DNA of 64,000 nucleotides from Lichenicoccus sp965277665 (GCF_965277665.1 NZ_OZ255835.1:310001-374000), one strand, 5' to 3'. Numbered from the stretch's first letter, positions 8,808 through 18,147 are shown. The notes: generated by a model from the sequence alone, not told the origin. A program made the numbers and translations.

Positions 8808-9935
8808 ATGGACTTCGACCTCAGCGACGATCGCCGGATGCTCGCCGACACGCTCGTCCGCTTCCTGGGCGACCGCTACGGCTTCGGCCAGCGCGACCGC
8901 ATCGCCGCCTCCGACGACGGCTTCAGCCGCGAGGTCTGGTCGCAATTGGCCGGACTGGGCATGATCGGCGCCCTGTTCGGCGAGGCGGCCGGCGGCTATG
9001 GCGGCGGCGGCTTCGACATCAACACGGTGTTCCAGCCGCTTGGCCGCTTCCTGGTGGTGGAGCCCTTCCTTGGCACCCTGCTGGCGGGACGCGTGCTGCA
9101 GGCGGCGGGCGGCCACCAGGCGCTGCTCGACGAGGTGATCGCCGGCACGCGCCTCATCACCGCGGCGTTCTATGAACCACACGGCCGCTACGATCCCTCG
9201 GAGGTCACCATGCGTGCCACCGCGCATGATGGCGGCTTCGTCCTCGACGGCGCCAAGGCGGTGGTGCCGCACCTGGCTGCGTCCGACTTCATCCTGGTGA
9301 GCGCGCGCCGGTCCGGCGGCCCCGGCGATGCGGAAGGGATCTCGCTGTTCCTGGTCCCGCGCTCGGCCCCGGGTGTCGCGATCCGCGATTACGGGCTGAT
9401 CGAGGGCGGCCGGAGCGGCGAACTGCTGCTGCACGAGGTGGCACTCGGCGCCGGGGCGCTGGTCGGGGGCGGCCGCCCGGCGTACGCCCTGGTCGAGCAC
9501 GCGGTTGCTGCGGGGGTGGTGGCGCTGGCCTCCGAGGCGGTCGGGATCATGGAGTTCGCCCGCGACGCGACGCTCGACTACCTGCGTACGCGCACCCAGT
9601 TCGGCGTGCCGATCGGCAAGTTCCAGGCGCTGCAGCACCGCATGGCGACGCTGCTGATCGAGATCGAACAGGCCCGTTCCGCCACCATCAATGCGGCGGC
9701 CTGCCTGGACGGCGACCGGCTGGCGCGCGAGCGCGCGGCATCGGCCGCCAAGTTCACCATCGGCCGGGTCGGCACGCTGGTCGCCGAGGAGGCGATACAG
9801 ATGCATGGCGGCATCGGCATGACCTGGGAGCTGCCGCTGCCGCACTACGCCAAGCGGCTGACGATGATCGACCATCAGCTCGGCGACGAGGACTACCACC
9901 TCGCGCGCTATATCGGCCTCGGCCTGGCGGCCTGA
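8808..9935 (+). CDS. Acyl-CoA dehydrogenase, small-subunit type (PimD-like)
   Basis: Second acyl-CoA dehydrogenase of 375 residues, starting MDFDLSDDRRMLADTLVRFL, with the glycine-rich GEAAGGYGGGGFDINTVF segment characteristic of the small subunit type. The C-terminal IQMHGGIGMTWELPLPHYAKR is the flavin/subunit contact region. It begins 4 bases after the stop of the large-subunit gene, so the two are probably co-translated and form a heteromer. The pair would catalyse the first oxidation of the CoA ester made by the upstream ligase. Which subunit holds the catalytic base cannot be settled by eye. Confidence 0.92.
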   Translation: MDFDLSDDRRMLADTLVRFLGDRYGFGQRDRIAASDDGFSREVWSQLAGLGMIGALFGEAAGGYGGGGFDINTVFQPLGRFLVVEPFLGTLLAGRVLQAAGGHQALLDEVIAGTRLITAAFYEPHGRYDPSEVTMRATAHDGGFVLDGAKAVVPHLAASDFILVSARRSGGPGDAEGISLFLVPRSAPGVAIRDYGLIEGGRSGELLLHEVALGAGALVGGGRPAYALVEHAVAAGVVALASEAVGIMEFARDATLDYLRTRTQFGVPIGKFQALQHRMATLLIEIEQARSATINAAACLDGDRLARERAASAAKFTIGRVGTLVAEEAIQMHGGIGMTWELPLPHYAKRLTMIDHQLGDEDYHLARYIGLGLAA

Positions 9936-9939
9936 CGCC

Positions 9940-10803
9940 ATGACCGCCCCGATGACCCTCGAAGGCCGCACCGCCCTGATCACCGGCGGCGCGGGTGGCA
10001 TCGGCCGCGCGATCGCCCAGAGCCTGGCGCAACGCCGCTGCAATCTGGCCCTCGCGGACATCGACGCGGCCAGCCTCGCCGAGACCGCGCGCGCGCTGGC
10101 GGCCACCGGCGTGCGGGTCAGCACGCATGTGCTGGACGTGGCCGATGCGGCGGCGATCGCAGCCTTGCCGCCCCTGGTGCTGGCGTCGCATCCCGGCCTC
10201 GAGCTGCTGTTCAACAATGCCGGCGTGGCCCTCGGCGGACGCTTCGAGGAACTGGCGGAGCGCGATTTCGACTGGCTGCTTGCGGTCAACCTGCAGGGTG
10301 TCGTGCGCATGACACGCGCCTTCCTGCCGCTGCTCCGGCAGTCGGGCGAGGCGCGGCTGGTCAACGTCTCGAGCCTGTTCGGGCTGATCGCGCCGCCCGG
10401 GCAGAGTGCCTATGCCGCCAGCAAGTTCGCGGTGCGCGGCTTCTCCGAGGCGCTGCGGCACGAGCTGGCCGGCTCCAATGTCGGCGTGACGGTTGTGCAT
10501 CCCGGCGGCGTCAACACGTCGATTGCCCGCAACGCGCGTATCCATGCCGCTGCCTCCGCCGTGGAGATCGAGCGTTCTCGCGCGCTGTTCCAGCGTGCCC
10601 TGACCTTGCCACCCCAGGTGGCCGGCGAGATCATCGTGCGCGCGGTGCAAAGGCGACGGTCGCGGATCATTGTCGGCCGCGACGCACGGATCGCCGCGGC
10701 ACTGGAGCGTCTCGCGCCGGTCTCGTACTGGGGCCTGCTCGAACGGATCTCGAAGTCGCAGGCGCGCCGGCCGAAACGTGCCCCCGCTTTTGAACAGAAC
10801 TAG
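9940..10803 (+). CDS. Short-chain dehydrogenase/reductase
   Basis: SDR of 287 residues with TGGAGGIGRAIA at the N-terminus, LFNNAGVALGG, the catalytic Ser in VNVSSLFG and YAASK. A basic C-terminal extension (RRPKRAPAFEQN) is longer than in minimal SDRs and resembles the ketoreductase-like group that often sits beside flavin monooxygenases. Four bases separate it from the upstream acyl-CoA dehydrogenase and nine from the hydrolase. A role in alcohol-ketone interconversion upstream of the monooxygenase is plausible, but the substrate is unknown. Confidence 0.9.
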   Translation: MTAPMTLEGRTALITGGAGGIGRAIAQSLAQRRCNLALADIDAASLAETARALAATGVRVSTHVLDVADAAAIAALPPLVLASHPGLELLFNNAGVALGGRFEELAERDFDWLLAVNLQGVVRMTRAFLPLLRQSGEARLVNVSSLFGLIAPPGQSAYAASKFAVRGFSEALRHELAGSNVGVTVVHPGGVNTSIARNARIHAAASAVEIERSRALFQRALTLPPQVAGEIIVRAVQRRRSRIIVGRDARIAAALERLAPVSYWGLLERISKSQARRPKRAPAFEQN

Positions 10804-10812
10804 GAACGGCGC

Positions 10813-11772
10813 ATGATCAGGCTGGTGAAGTGGCTTCTGGGCGCGCTCGCGCTGGCGACCGGCGGCCTGGTCGCGTTCACCTGGCGCACCGCGCGCAAGG
10901 TCGAGGTGGCGCTCCCGCCGCACGGGCGGTTCCTCGATATCGCCGGGACGCGGCTGCATTATGTCGAGGCCGGCGAGGGGCCGCCGATCCTGCTGATCCA
11001 CGGTCTGGGCGGCCAGCTGCTGAACTTTGCCGGCGACGGCCTCGCACCGCTCGGCCGCGACCATCGCGTCATCGCCCTGGACCGGCCGGGCAGCGGCTAC
11101 TCGACGCGACCGTTCACGGCCTCGGCGGCGCTCGGCGCGCAGGCGGCGACCGTGGCGGGCTTCATCCGCGCCCTCGGGCTGCAGCGGCCACTGGTCGTCG
11201 GCCACTCGCTAGGCGGTGCGCTGGCACTCGCGCTGGCGCTGGACCACCCGGACAGCGTCGGCGGTCTTGCCCTGCTGGCGCCGCTGACCCGCGTGCAGGA
11301 TCGGGTGCCGGCGCCGTTCCGCCGGCTGGTGGTGCGCTCGCGTATCCTCCGGCTGATCATGGCCTGGACGATCGCGACTCCGCTCGCGATCCGCCATCGC
11401 GAGGAGGCGCTGGACACGGTCTTCGGTCCGGACCGGGTGCCGCGCGACTTCCCGATGGGCAATGGCGGTCTGCTGAGCCTGCGGCCGTCGGCGTTCTTCG
11501 GCGCCTCGACCGACCTTGTCGCGATCAACCGTGACCTGCCCGGGCTCGTCGCCAGGTTCGGCTCGATCAAGGTGCCGGTCGGCATCCTGTTCGGCACCGC
11601 CGACCGGGTGCTCGACCACGCCGCCAACGGCATCGCCATGCGCGATGTGCTGCCCGATCTCGACCTGGAGCTGATCGAGGGCGCCGGCCACATGATCCCG
11701 GTCACCGCACCAGATCGTACCCTGGCCTTCATCCGGCGGATGGCGAAGCGCGTGGCGTCCGCAGGCCGATGA
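10813..11772 (+). CDS. Alpha/beta hydrolase with N-terminal membrane anchor
   Basis: Serine hydrolase of 319 residues. The oxyanion region ILLIHGLGG, nucleophile elbow VVGHSLGGALAL and the late histidine in EGAGHMIPVTAPD are visible. The first 20 residues (KWLLGALALATGGLVAFTW) form a single hydrophobic helix, so the enzyme is probably membrane-anchored. It overlaps the next gene, a Baeyer-Villiger-type monooxygenase, by 4 bases (ATGA). This suggests it hydrolyses the ester or lactone that the monooxygenase makes (inference from context). Confidence 0.9.
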   Translation: MIRLVKWLLGALALATGGLVAFTWRTARKVEVALPPHGRFLDIAGTRLHYVEAGEGPPILLIHGLGGQLLNFAGDGLAPLGRDHRVIALDRPGSGYSTRPFTASAALGAQAATVAGFIRALGLQRPLVVGHSLGGALALALALDHPDSVGGLALLAPLTRVQDRVPAPFRRLVVRSRILRLIMAWTIATPLAIRHREEALDTVFGPDRVPRDFPMGNGGLLSLRPSAFFGASTDLVAINRDLPGLVARFGSIKVPVGILFGTADRVLDHAANGIAMRDVLPDLDLELIEGAGHMIPVTAPDRTLAFIRRMAKRVASAGR

Positions 11773-13289
11773 GCGCTGCATCGACCGGGACCCCCGCCGC
11801 CGGCAGCGTCGAGCATTTCGACGTCATCATCATCGGAGCCGGGTTGTCCGGCATCGGGGCGGCGTGGCACCTGCAGCATCGCTGCCCGGACCGGCGCTTC
11901 ATCATCCTGGAGGCGCGCGACAGGCTGGGGGGCACCTGGGACCTGTTCCGCTATCCGGGCGTGCGCTCGGATTCCGACATGTACACGCTCGGCTACAGCT
12001 TCCGCCCGTGGCGCGAGCCGAAGTCGATCGCCGACGGCGCCTCGATCCTGGCCTACGTGCGCGAGACGGCGGAGGCGTTCGGGATCGACCGCCGCATCCG
12101 CACCCGGCAGCGGGCGGTGCGCGCCGCCTGGTCGTCGACTGAGGCGTGCTGGACATTAGACGTCGAGATAAGTGCGGCGGACGTCGAGGCAGGTGCTGCG
12201 TGCGCGCCGGTGCGCTATACCTGCAATTTCCTGCTCACCTGCAGCGGCTACTACGACTATTCCGGCGGCTACACGCCGGATTTTCCCGGGCTGGACCAGT
12301 TCGCCGGCACCATCGTGCATCCCCAGGCGTGGCCACAGGATCTGGACTGTGCCGGCCGCCGGGTGGTGGTGATCGGCAGCGGTGCCACCGCGGTCACGCT
12401 GGTGCCGGCGCTGGCGGCGGCGGCCGGGCACGTCACGATGCTGCAGCGCTCGCCGACCTATGTCGTCTCGCTGCCCTCGGAGGATGCGCTGGCCAACCGG
12501 CTGCGCCGACGGCTTCCGGCCTCGCTCGCCTACAGCCTGATCCGCTGGCGCAACGTGCTCGTCGGGACCTTCTTCTACACCCAGATGCGAAACAAGCCGG
12601 CGCAGGCGAAGGCGCGGCTCATCGGCATGGTCCGGCGCCAGCTCGGGCCCGCTTTTGATGTCGAGACGCACTTCACCCCGACCTACAACCCATGGGACCA
12701 GCGCCTCTGCCTGGTGCCCGACGCCGACCTGTTCCGGGTGCTCAGGACGGGGCAGGCGGATGTCGTGACCGACCATGTCGCGGGCTTCACCAGGACCGGC
12801 ATCCGGCTCCGCTCCGGCCGCGAGCTGCAGGCGGACGTGGTCGTGACCGCGACCGGGCTGCGCCTGCAGATGCTGGGCGGCATGCGGGTCAGCGTCGACG
12901 GCGTGCCGGTGGATCTCGGGCGGACCACCGCCTATCGCGGTGTGATGTACAGCGACGTCCCGAACCTCGCGACCTCGTTCGGCTACACCAATGCGTCCTG
13001 GACCCTGAAATGCGACCTGACCTGCGCGTATGTCTGCCGTCTGCTCAACACCATGCGGCGGCGCGGCTACGTGTCCGCCACGCCACGCCTCGGACCAAGC
13101 GACCAGGGCGTGCACCCGCTGGTGGACTTCACCTCGGGCTACATCCAGCGCGGCATCGGCCTGTTCCCGACCCAGGGCGCCCGCCGCCCGTGGCGCCTGC
13201 GTCAGAACTACCTGCTAGACCGCCTCGACTTCCGCTTCCGCCGCATCAACGACGGCAGGCTGGCTTTCAAGCGCAGGCGGAGGGCCTAG
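11769..13289 (+). CDS. Flavin monooxygenase, Baeyer-Villiger type (EthA-like)
   Basis: FAD- and NADPH-dependent monooxygenase of 506 residues. The first Rossmann motif is IIIGAGLSGIGAAWHL; GGTWDLFRYPGVRSDSDMYT is typical of EthA-type enzymes. FAGTIVHPQAWP matches the Baeyer-Villiger fingerprint FxGxxxHxxxW, and VVVIGSGATAVTLVP is the NADPH-binding motif. It would insert oxygen next to a ketone (or oxidise a sulfur or nitrogen centre) to give an ester or lactone. It is the last gene of the catabolic operon, coupled to the hydrolase upstream. The dispersed repeat at 13295 begins 6 bases after its stop. Confidence 0.92.
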   Translation: MSAASTGTPAAGSVEHFDVIIIGAGLSGIGAAWHLQHRCPDRRFIILEARDRLGGTWDLFRYPGVRSDSDMYTLGYSFRPWREPKSIADGASILAYVRETAEAFGIDRRIRTRQRAVRAAWSSTEACWTLDVEISAADVEAGAACAPVRYTCNFLLTCSGYYDYSGGYTPDFPGLDQFAGTIVHPQAWPQDLDCAGRRVVVIGSGATAVTLVPALAAAAGHVTMLQRSPTYVVSLPSEDALANRLRRRLPASLAYSLIRWRNVLVGTFFYTQMRNKPAQAKARLIGMVRRQLGPAFDVETHFTPTYNPWDQRLCLVPDADLFRVLRTGQADVVTDHVAGFTRTGIRLRSGRELQADVVVTATGLRLQMLGGMRVSVDGVPVDLGRTTAYRGVMYSDVPNLATSFGYTNASWTLKCDLTCAYVCRLLNTMRRRGYVSATPRLGPSDQGVHPLVDFTSGYIQRGIGLFPTQGARRPWRLRQNYLLDRLDFRFRRINDGRLAFKRRRRA

Positions 13290-13294
13290 CCCCG

Positions 13295-13457
13295 AAAGCC
13301 GGTTCGAGAATGCGCTACGCTGAGCGAGAAGCGCCAACGGCGCCGGCCGGCGTGACTTTCCGAGCACCGGAGCGGAGCGGCCTCGATGGCCGTTAGCACC
13401 GGAGCGCAGGAAAGCCGCGTCGGATCGCCAGCGTAGTAGCATTATCGGACAGGCTTT
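13295..13457. repeat. Dispersed MITE-like element, copy 2
   Basis: 163 bp with imperfect 19-bp inverted ends AAAGCCGGTTCGAGAATGC (13295-13313) and AAAGCCTGTCCGATAATGC (other strand of 13439-13457), 16 of 19 matching. The interior contains two GAGCACCGGAGCG-type direct repeats (the second reads TAGCACCGGAGCG) around the hairpin CGGCC-TCGAT-GGCCG. Apart from a ~15-bp gap it matches the reverse complement of 3478-3655. It lies between two convergent genes; the right end overlaps the stop codon of the CBS gene. Confidence 0.85.
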
Positions 13458-13884
13458 AGCTGGCGCCGACGTAGGCGCGCATGTTCTCCACCTCAAGGGT
13501 CTGCTGGTCCAGCAGCGCCTTGACCACGTCGCCGATGCTGACGACCCCGATCACCGCGCCGTCCTCGAGCACGGGCAGATGGCGCACCCGCTTGTCGGTC
13601 ATCATCTGCATCGCGTCGCTGATCGTGGCGTCCACCGACGTGAGCGCGCGCGCCGGCGTCATCAGGCTCTCGGCGGTGAGCGGACGCACGCCGCTGGGCT
13701 GCCTGGCCATGGCGCGCACGATGTCGCGCTCGGACAGCACGCCGTGCAGTTCGGGGCCATCCATGACCAGGACGGCGCCGATCTTGTGCTGTGCAAGCAC
13801 CAGCACGACCTCTGATATTGTGGTTTGCGGCGCCACCTTGATGATGCCGGCGGTCTTGTTCCGGATTATGGACGCGATCGTCAT
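13456..13884 (-). CDS. CBS-domain protein
   Basis: Protein of 142 residues made of two tandem CBS motifs, roughly residues 10-65 and 75-132 (HKIGAVLVMDGPELHGVLSE and KRVRHLPVLEDGAVIGVVS). Such Bateman modules bind adenine nucleotides and usually act as regulators; no enzymatic domain is attached. The ATG at 13884 is preferred because the protein then starts MTIASIIRNK, directly before the first CBS strand; an upstream in-frame start would add 31 low-complexity residues. The TAA stop is formed within the terminal repeat of the adjacent dispersed element. It converges with the monooxygenase and diverges from prpD; the target is unknown. Confidence 0.85.
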   Translation of the reverse strand: MTIASIIRNKTAGIIKVAPQTTISEVVLVLAQHKIGAVLVMDGPELHGVLSERDIVRAMARQPSGVRPLTAESLMTPARALTSVDATISDAMQMMTDKRVRHLPVLEDGAVIGVVSIGDVVKALLDQQTLEVENMRAYVGAS

Positions 13885-14052
13885 GGCCAAGCCTATCACC
13901 TTGCTGATCTGCGAAACGCCCCTGTCCCCGGGGCGAAGGGTGGGGAGCGACGCTAGCATGGGCCGGGCCGCCGACAAACTGTCCCTTAACGCCGGCGCGC
14001 CACTGCGCGATCATGCCGCCCGCGCAGCCACCAGGCAGGATTCCAGCCGGTC

Positions 14053-15573
14053 ATGATCATCCACGACATCCGCGTGCATCCCGAGAGCGACCGCCTGCCG
14101 CGCGCGGACCAGCTGGCCTGGAAGATCGCCCGGGTCGCTGCCGACCCGGTCGCGGTCGAGCCGGCGGCGGCCGAGATGATCATCAACCGCATCATCGACA
14201 ACGCCGCGGTGGCGATCGCCGCGGTGAACCGGCATCCGGTGGTCACCGCGCGGGACCAGGCGCTGGCGCATGCGCGCCCCGGCGGTGCCGCCGTCTTCGG
14301 CTGCGATCCAAGGGTGCGGGTGCATGCGGAATGGGCCGCCTGGGCGAACGGCACGGCGGTGCGCGAGCTCGACTACCACGACACCTTCCTGGCTGCGGAA
14401 TATTCGCATCCCGGCGACAATATCCCGCCGATCCTGGCCGCTGCCCAGCAGACCGGCCGCAGCGGCGCCGACCTGATCCGGGGGATCGCGACCGGCTACG
14501 AGATCCAGGTCGACCTGGCGCGCGCGATCTGCCTGCACCGGCACAAGATCGACCATGTGGCGCATCTCGGCCCGTCGGCGGCGGCCGGAGTCGGCACGCT
14601 GCTCGCCCTCGCGCCGGAGCTCATCTTCCAGGCGGTGCAGCAGGCGCTGCATGTCACCACCGCGACACGGCAGTCGCGCAAGGGCGAGATCTCGTCGTGG
14701 AAGGCGTTCGCGCCGTCGCATGCCGGCAAGCTGGCGATCGAGGCGGTGGATCGCGCCATGCGCGGCGAGGGGGCGCCGAGCCCGATTTACGAGGGCGAGG
14801 ACAGCGTCATCGCCTGGATGCTCGACGGCCGCGACGCCCACTACAAGGTGCCGCTGCCGGCCGAGGGTGAGGCCAAGCGGGCGATCCTCGACACCTACAC
14901 CAAGGAGCATTCCGCCGAGTACCAGAGCCAGGCGCTGATCGACCTGTGCTTCCGGCTCGGCCGGCAGGTGCCCAGCCGGGACGGAATACAGGATTGGGAT
15001 GCGGTGCGGGACGTGCTGATCGAGACCTCGCACCACACGCACACCGTCATCGGCACCGGTTCGAACGATCCGCAGAAGTTCGATCCCACCGCGTCGCGCG
15101 AGACGCTGGACCACTCGATCATGTACATCGTCGCGGTCGCCCTGCAGGACGGTGCCTGGCACCATGTCCGGTCCTATGCGCCGGAGCGGGTGCTGCGTGC
15201 GGATACGGTGGCGTTGTGGCGCAGGATACGCACGGTCGAGGATTCGAGATGGACCGAGCGCTATCACGCCACCGATCCCGCCATCAAGGCGTTCGGCGGC
15301 CGGATCATCATCACGCTGCGCGACGGCCGCGTGATCGCGGACGAGCTTGCCGTGGGCAATGCGCACACGCTGGGTGCGACGCCGTGGCAGCGGGCCGACT
15401 ACATACGCAAGTTCGAGATCCTGACAGAGGGCATCGTCGAAAGCCCGGAGTCGCGTCGCTTCCTTGACATCGCCCAGCGCCTGCCGACGCTCGACGCCGA
15501 GGAGTTGCTGCGGCTCAACGTGGCGATCCCCGCAGCCGATCTCGCGGTGGGCCTGCCCGGGCTGTTCGGCTGA
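14053..15573 (+). CDS. prpD: 2-methylcitrate dehydratase, MmgE/PrpD family
   Basis: Cytoplasmic dehydratase of 506 residues that converts 2-methylcitrate towards 2-methylaconitate in the methylcitrate cycle. Family features include ANGTAVRELDYHDTFL, the substrate loop HPGDNIPPILAAAQ and KAFAPSHAGKLAIEAVDRA. It heads a three-gene run with a citrate/methylcitrate synthase 28 bp downstream and a methylisocitrate lyase after that, which makes the prpD assignment secure. No prpR-type activator is next to it. Confidence 0.93.
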   Translation: MIIHDIRVHPESDRLPRADQLAWKIARVAADPVAVEPAAAEMIINRIIDNAAVAIAAVNRHPVVTARDQALAHARPGGAAVFGCDPRVRVHAEWAAWANGTAVRELDYHDTFLAAEYSHPGDNIPPILAAAQQTGRSGADLIRGIATGYEIQVDLARAICLHRHKIDHVAHLGPSAAAGVGTLLALAPELIFQAVQQALHVTTATRQSRKGEISSWKAFAPSHAGKLAIEAVDRAMRGEGAPSPIYEGEDSVIAWMLDGRDAHYKVPLPAEGEAKRAILDTYTKEHSAEYQSQALIDLCFRLGRQVPSRDGIQDWDAVRDVLIETSHHTHTVIGTGSNDPQKFDPTASRETLDHSIMYIVAVALQDGAWHHVRSYAPERVLRADTVALWRRIRTVEDSRWTERYHATDPAIKAFGGRIIITLRDGRVIADELAVGNAHTLGATPWQRADYIRKFEILTEGIVESPESRRFLDIAQRLPTLDAEELLRLNVAIPAADLAVGLPGLFG

Positions 15574-15601
15574 AGAACGCGCTTCGCGAAGGAGTTTGCC
15601 G

Positions 15602-16762
15602 ATGAGTCCCACAGACAATCCGCAGCCACTGCCAAAGCCGAAGAAATCCGTGGCGCTGTCCGGCGTCGCCGCCGGCAACACCGCCTTGTGCAGCGTCGGC
15701 CGTACCGGCAACGACCTGCATTATCGCGGCTACGATATCATCGACATCGCGACCGGCTGCGAGTTCGAGGAGATCGCGCATCTGCTGGTGCACGGCCGGT
15801 TGCCGAACCGCGCCGAGCTTGCCGCCTACAAGCTTCGCCTGAGGCGCCTGCGCGGGCTGCCGGCCGCGGTGCGCAGCGTGCTGGAGGCCTTGCCGGCGGC
15901 GGCGCACCCGATGGACGTGATGCGCACCGGTGTCTCGGCCCTGGGCTGCGTGCTGCCGGAAAAGGACGACCACTCCGCGGTTGGGGCGCGCGAGATCGCC
16001 GACCGGCTGATCGCCTCGCTCGGCTCGATGCTGCTGGCCTGGTATCACCACTCGCACAGCGGCATCAGCATCGGCGTGGAAACCGACGACGACAGCATTG
16101 GCGGCCATTTTCTCAGCCTGCTGCACGGCGAGGAGCCGCGCGAGAGCTGGGTGCGCGCGATGCACACGTCGCTGAACCTGTATGCGGAACATGAATTCAA
16201 TGCATCGACCTTCGCGGCAAGGGTGATCGCAGGCACCGGCTCGGACATGTATTCCGCAATCGGCGGCGGCATCGGCGCCTTGCGCGGCCCCAAGCATGGC
16301 GGCGCCAACGAGGCGGCGCTCGAGATCCAGCAGCGCTACGCCACCCCGGATGCGGCCCAGGCCGATATCCTTCGCCGGATCGCGGCCCGCGAGGTGGTGA
16401 TCGGGTTCGGCCATCCGGTCTATACCGTTGCCGATCCGCGCAACGTGGTGATCAAGCAGGTGGCCCGCGCGCTGTCGGAGGAGCGCGGCTCGCTCGCGCG
16501 CTATGACGTTGCCGAGCGCATCGAGACTGTCATGGCTGATGCCAAGCGGATGTTTGCGAACCTCGACTGGTTCTCCGCGGTCTCGTACCAGCAGATGGGC
16601 GTGCCGACCGCGATGTTCACGCCGCTGTTCGTCATCGCGCGCACCGCGGGGTGGGCCGCGCACGTCATCGAGCAGCGCGAGGACGGCAAGATCATCCGTC
16701 CCTCGGCCAACTATGTCGGGCCGGAGAACCTTGCCTTCGTACCGCTCGACCAGCGCCCCTGA
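15602..16762 (+). CDS. prpC: 2-methylcitrate synthase (citrate synthase family)
   Basis: Citrate-synthase fold protein of 386 residues condensing propionyl-CoA with oxaloacetate. Recognisable are YRGYDIIDIATGCEFEEIAHL, HEFNASTFAARVIAGTGSD with the catalytic His, GALRGPKHGGANE, and FGHPVYTVADPR. GAAGGAG at 15588-15594 places the start at 15602. The flanking prpD and prpB genes argue for methylcitrate rather than ordinary citrate synthase. The GHPVYTVADPR segment is also the form seen in PrpC. Confidence 0.93.
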   Translation: MSPTDNPQPLPKPKKSVALSGVAAGNTALCSVGRTGNDLHYRGYDIIDIATGCEFEEIAHLLVHGRLPNRAELAAYKLRLRRLRGLPAAVRSVLEALPAAAHPMDVMRTGVSALGCVLPEKDDHSAVGAREIADRLIASLGSMLLAWYHHSHSGISIGVETDDDSIGGHFLSLLHGEEPRESWVRAMHTSLNLYAEHEFNASTFAARVIAGTGSDMYSAIGGGIGALRGPKHGGANEAALEIQQRYATPDAAQADILRRIAAREVVIGFGHPVYTVADPRNVVIKQVARALSEERGSLARYDVAERIETVMADAKRMFANLDWFSAVSYQQMGVPTAMFTPLFVIARTAGWAAHVIEQREDGKIIRPSANYVGPENLAFVPLDQRP

Positions 16763-16783
16763 ACATCCGGAAAGCCGCACCCC

Positions 16784-17692
16784 ATGCCCTACCTGCTCGG
16801 ATCGGACACGCCTGCGGAAACTCCGGGCCGCAGGTTCCGGCATCTGCTTGAACGCGGTGGCATCCTGCAGATCCCGGGCGCGCATAACGGCATGGCGGCG
16901 CTGCAGGCGAGGGCGGCCGGCTTTACGGCCTGCTACCTGTCGGGTGCCGCGATGACCGCCTCGATGGGACTGCCCGATCTGGGCATCATCACGGTCGACG
17001 AGGTCGCGTTCTTCATACGCCAGGTGGCACGCGCCTCGGGCTTGCCGGTGCTGGTCGATGGCGATACCGGCTATGGCGAGGCGCTCAACGTCATGCACAT
17101 GGTGCGCACGTTCGAGGAGGCGGGTGCTGCGGCGGTGCATCTGGAGGACCAGCTGCTGCCGAAGAAATGCGGCCATCTCAATGATAAGAGACTTGCCGAT
17201 GCGCGCGACATGGCGGCCAAGGTCGCCGCCGCGGCCCGCGCGCGGCGGGACCTGGTGATCGTCGCGCGCACCGACGCGGCCGCCTCGGAGGGCCTCGACG
17301 GCGCGCTGGCCCGGGCCAGGCTGTACGTGGAAGCCGGTGCGGATGCGATCTTCCCGGAGGCGCTGAACACCGCCGAGATGTTCCGGGCCTTCGCCCAAGG
17401 CATGCCCGGCGTGATGCTGCTCGCCAACATGACCGAGTTCGGGCGCACGCCGTTCTTCACCGCGTCCGAGTTCGAGGCGATGGGCTACGGCATGGTGATC
17501 TGGCCGGTGTCCTCGCTGCGCGTCGCCAACAAGGCGCAGGCGGAGCTGTATGCGTCGATCCGCGAGCATGGCGGCACCCAGGCGATGCTGGACCGCATGC
17601 AGACCCGGCAGGAACTCTACGACAGCATCGGGCTGCACGACTACGAGGCGCTGGACGCCTCCATCGTGCGGACCATGCTGCCGGACGGCTGA
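16784..17692 (+). CDS. prpB: 2-methylisocitrate lyase
   Basis: Isocitrate-lyase superfamily enzyme of 302 residues that cleaves 2-methylisocitrate to pyruvate and succinate. The catalytic-loop motif KKCGHLNDK, the Mg-binding VDGDTGYG and LEDQLLPKKCGH are all present. It begins 22 bp after prpC and completes a prpDCB operon. Together the three enzymes detoxify and use propionyl-CoA, a product expected if the upstream catabolic operon degrades odd-chain or methyl-branched substrates. Confidence 0.94.
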   Translation: MPYLLGSDTPAETPGRRFRHLLERGGILQIPGAHNGMAALQARAAGFTACYLSGAAMTASMGLPDLGIITVDEVAFFIRQVARASGLPVLVDGDTGYGEALNVMHMVRTFEEAGAAAVHLEDQLLPKKCGHLNDKRLADARDMAAKVAAAARARRDLVIVARTDAAASEGLDGALARARLYVEAGADAIFPEALNTAEMFRAFAQGMPGVMLLANMTEFGRTPFFTASEFEAMGYGMVIWPVSSLRVANKAQAELYASIREHGGTQAMLDRMQTRQELYDSIGLHDYEALDASIVRTMLPDG

Positions 17693-17775
17693 CGCTACCC
17701 CAGAGACGGAGTTGCGGCCGCCTTAACCGGCGATCAACCAAAGCCGCGTCTAATGGCGCTCCAGGAGGCGGTGCA

Positions 17776-18012
17776 ATGTTGGACGCCATGACGTGCGAGA
17801 TCATTCCTTTTCCGGTCGCCGAGAAGACCATGGACGTTCTGCGCCGGGTGGTCTGGCAGCTCGACCACGGCGACCTGCTCGCGGTGGCTGCCAGCCTCGT
17901 GGAACTGGCAGCCGAGGCCTCGCGGCGCGGCAGCGAGGCGGATTTCTACGACCGCGCCAAGACGGCCTATCTCGCGCTGGAGCGCGTGCTGCTCGAGGGT
18001 GGGCGCATCTGA
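17776..18012 (+). CDS. Small hypothetical protein (78 aa)
   Basis: 78-residue acidic, helix-rich protein (DVLRRVVWQLDHGDLLAVAA...). A strong AGGAGG lies 7 nt before the ATG, and codon use is that of the neighbours, so it is very probably expressed. No signal peptide, membrane segment or recognised domain is visible. It is isolated between prpB and nagB. Function unknown. Confidence 0.65.
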   Translation: MLDAMTCEIIPFPVAEKTMDVLRRVVWQLDHGDLLAVAASLVELAAEASRRGSEADFYDRAKTAYLALERVLLEGGRI

Positions 18013-18147
18013 CGATCAACCGCGCCGCGCGGCAGTGCACCAGACGGCGGGGCGGCGCGGGATGTCATCTGCAGGCCAACGGCTTCGTCGCCACCGTGCG
18101 CGCCGCGTGATACGACAAAAGGCCGCCCGGGGCAGCCTTGCCTGCCG

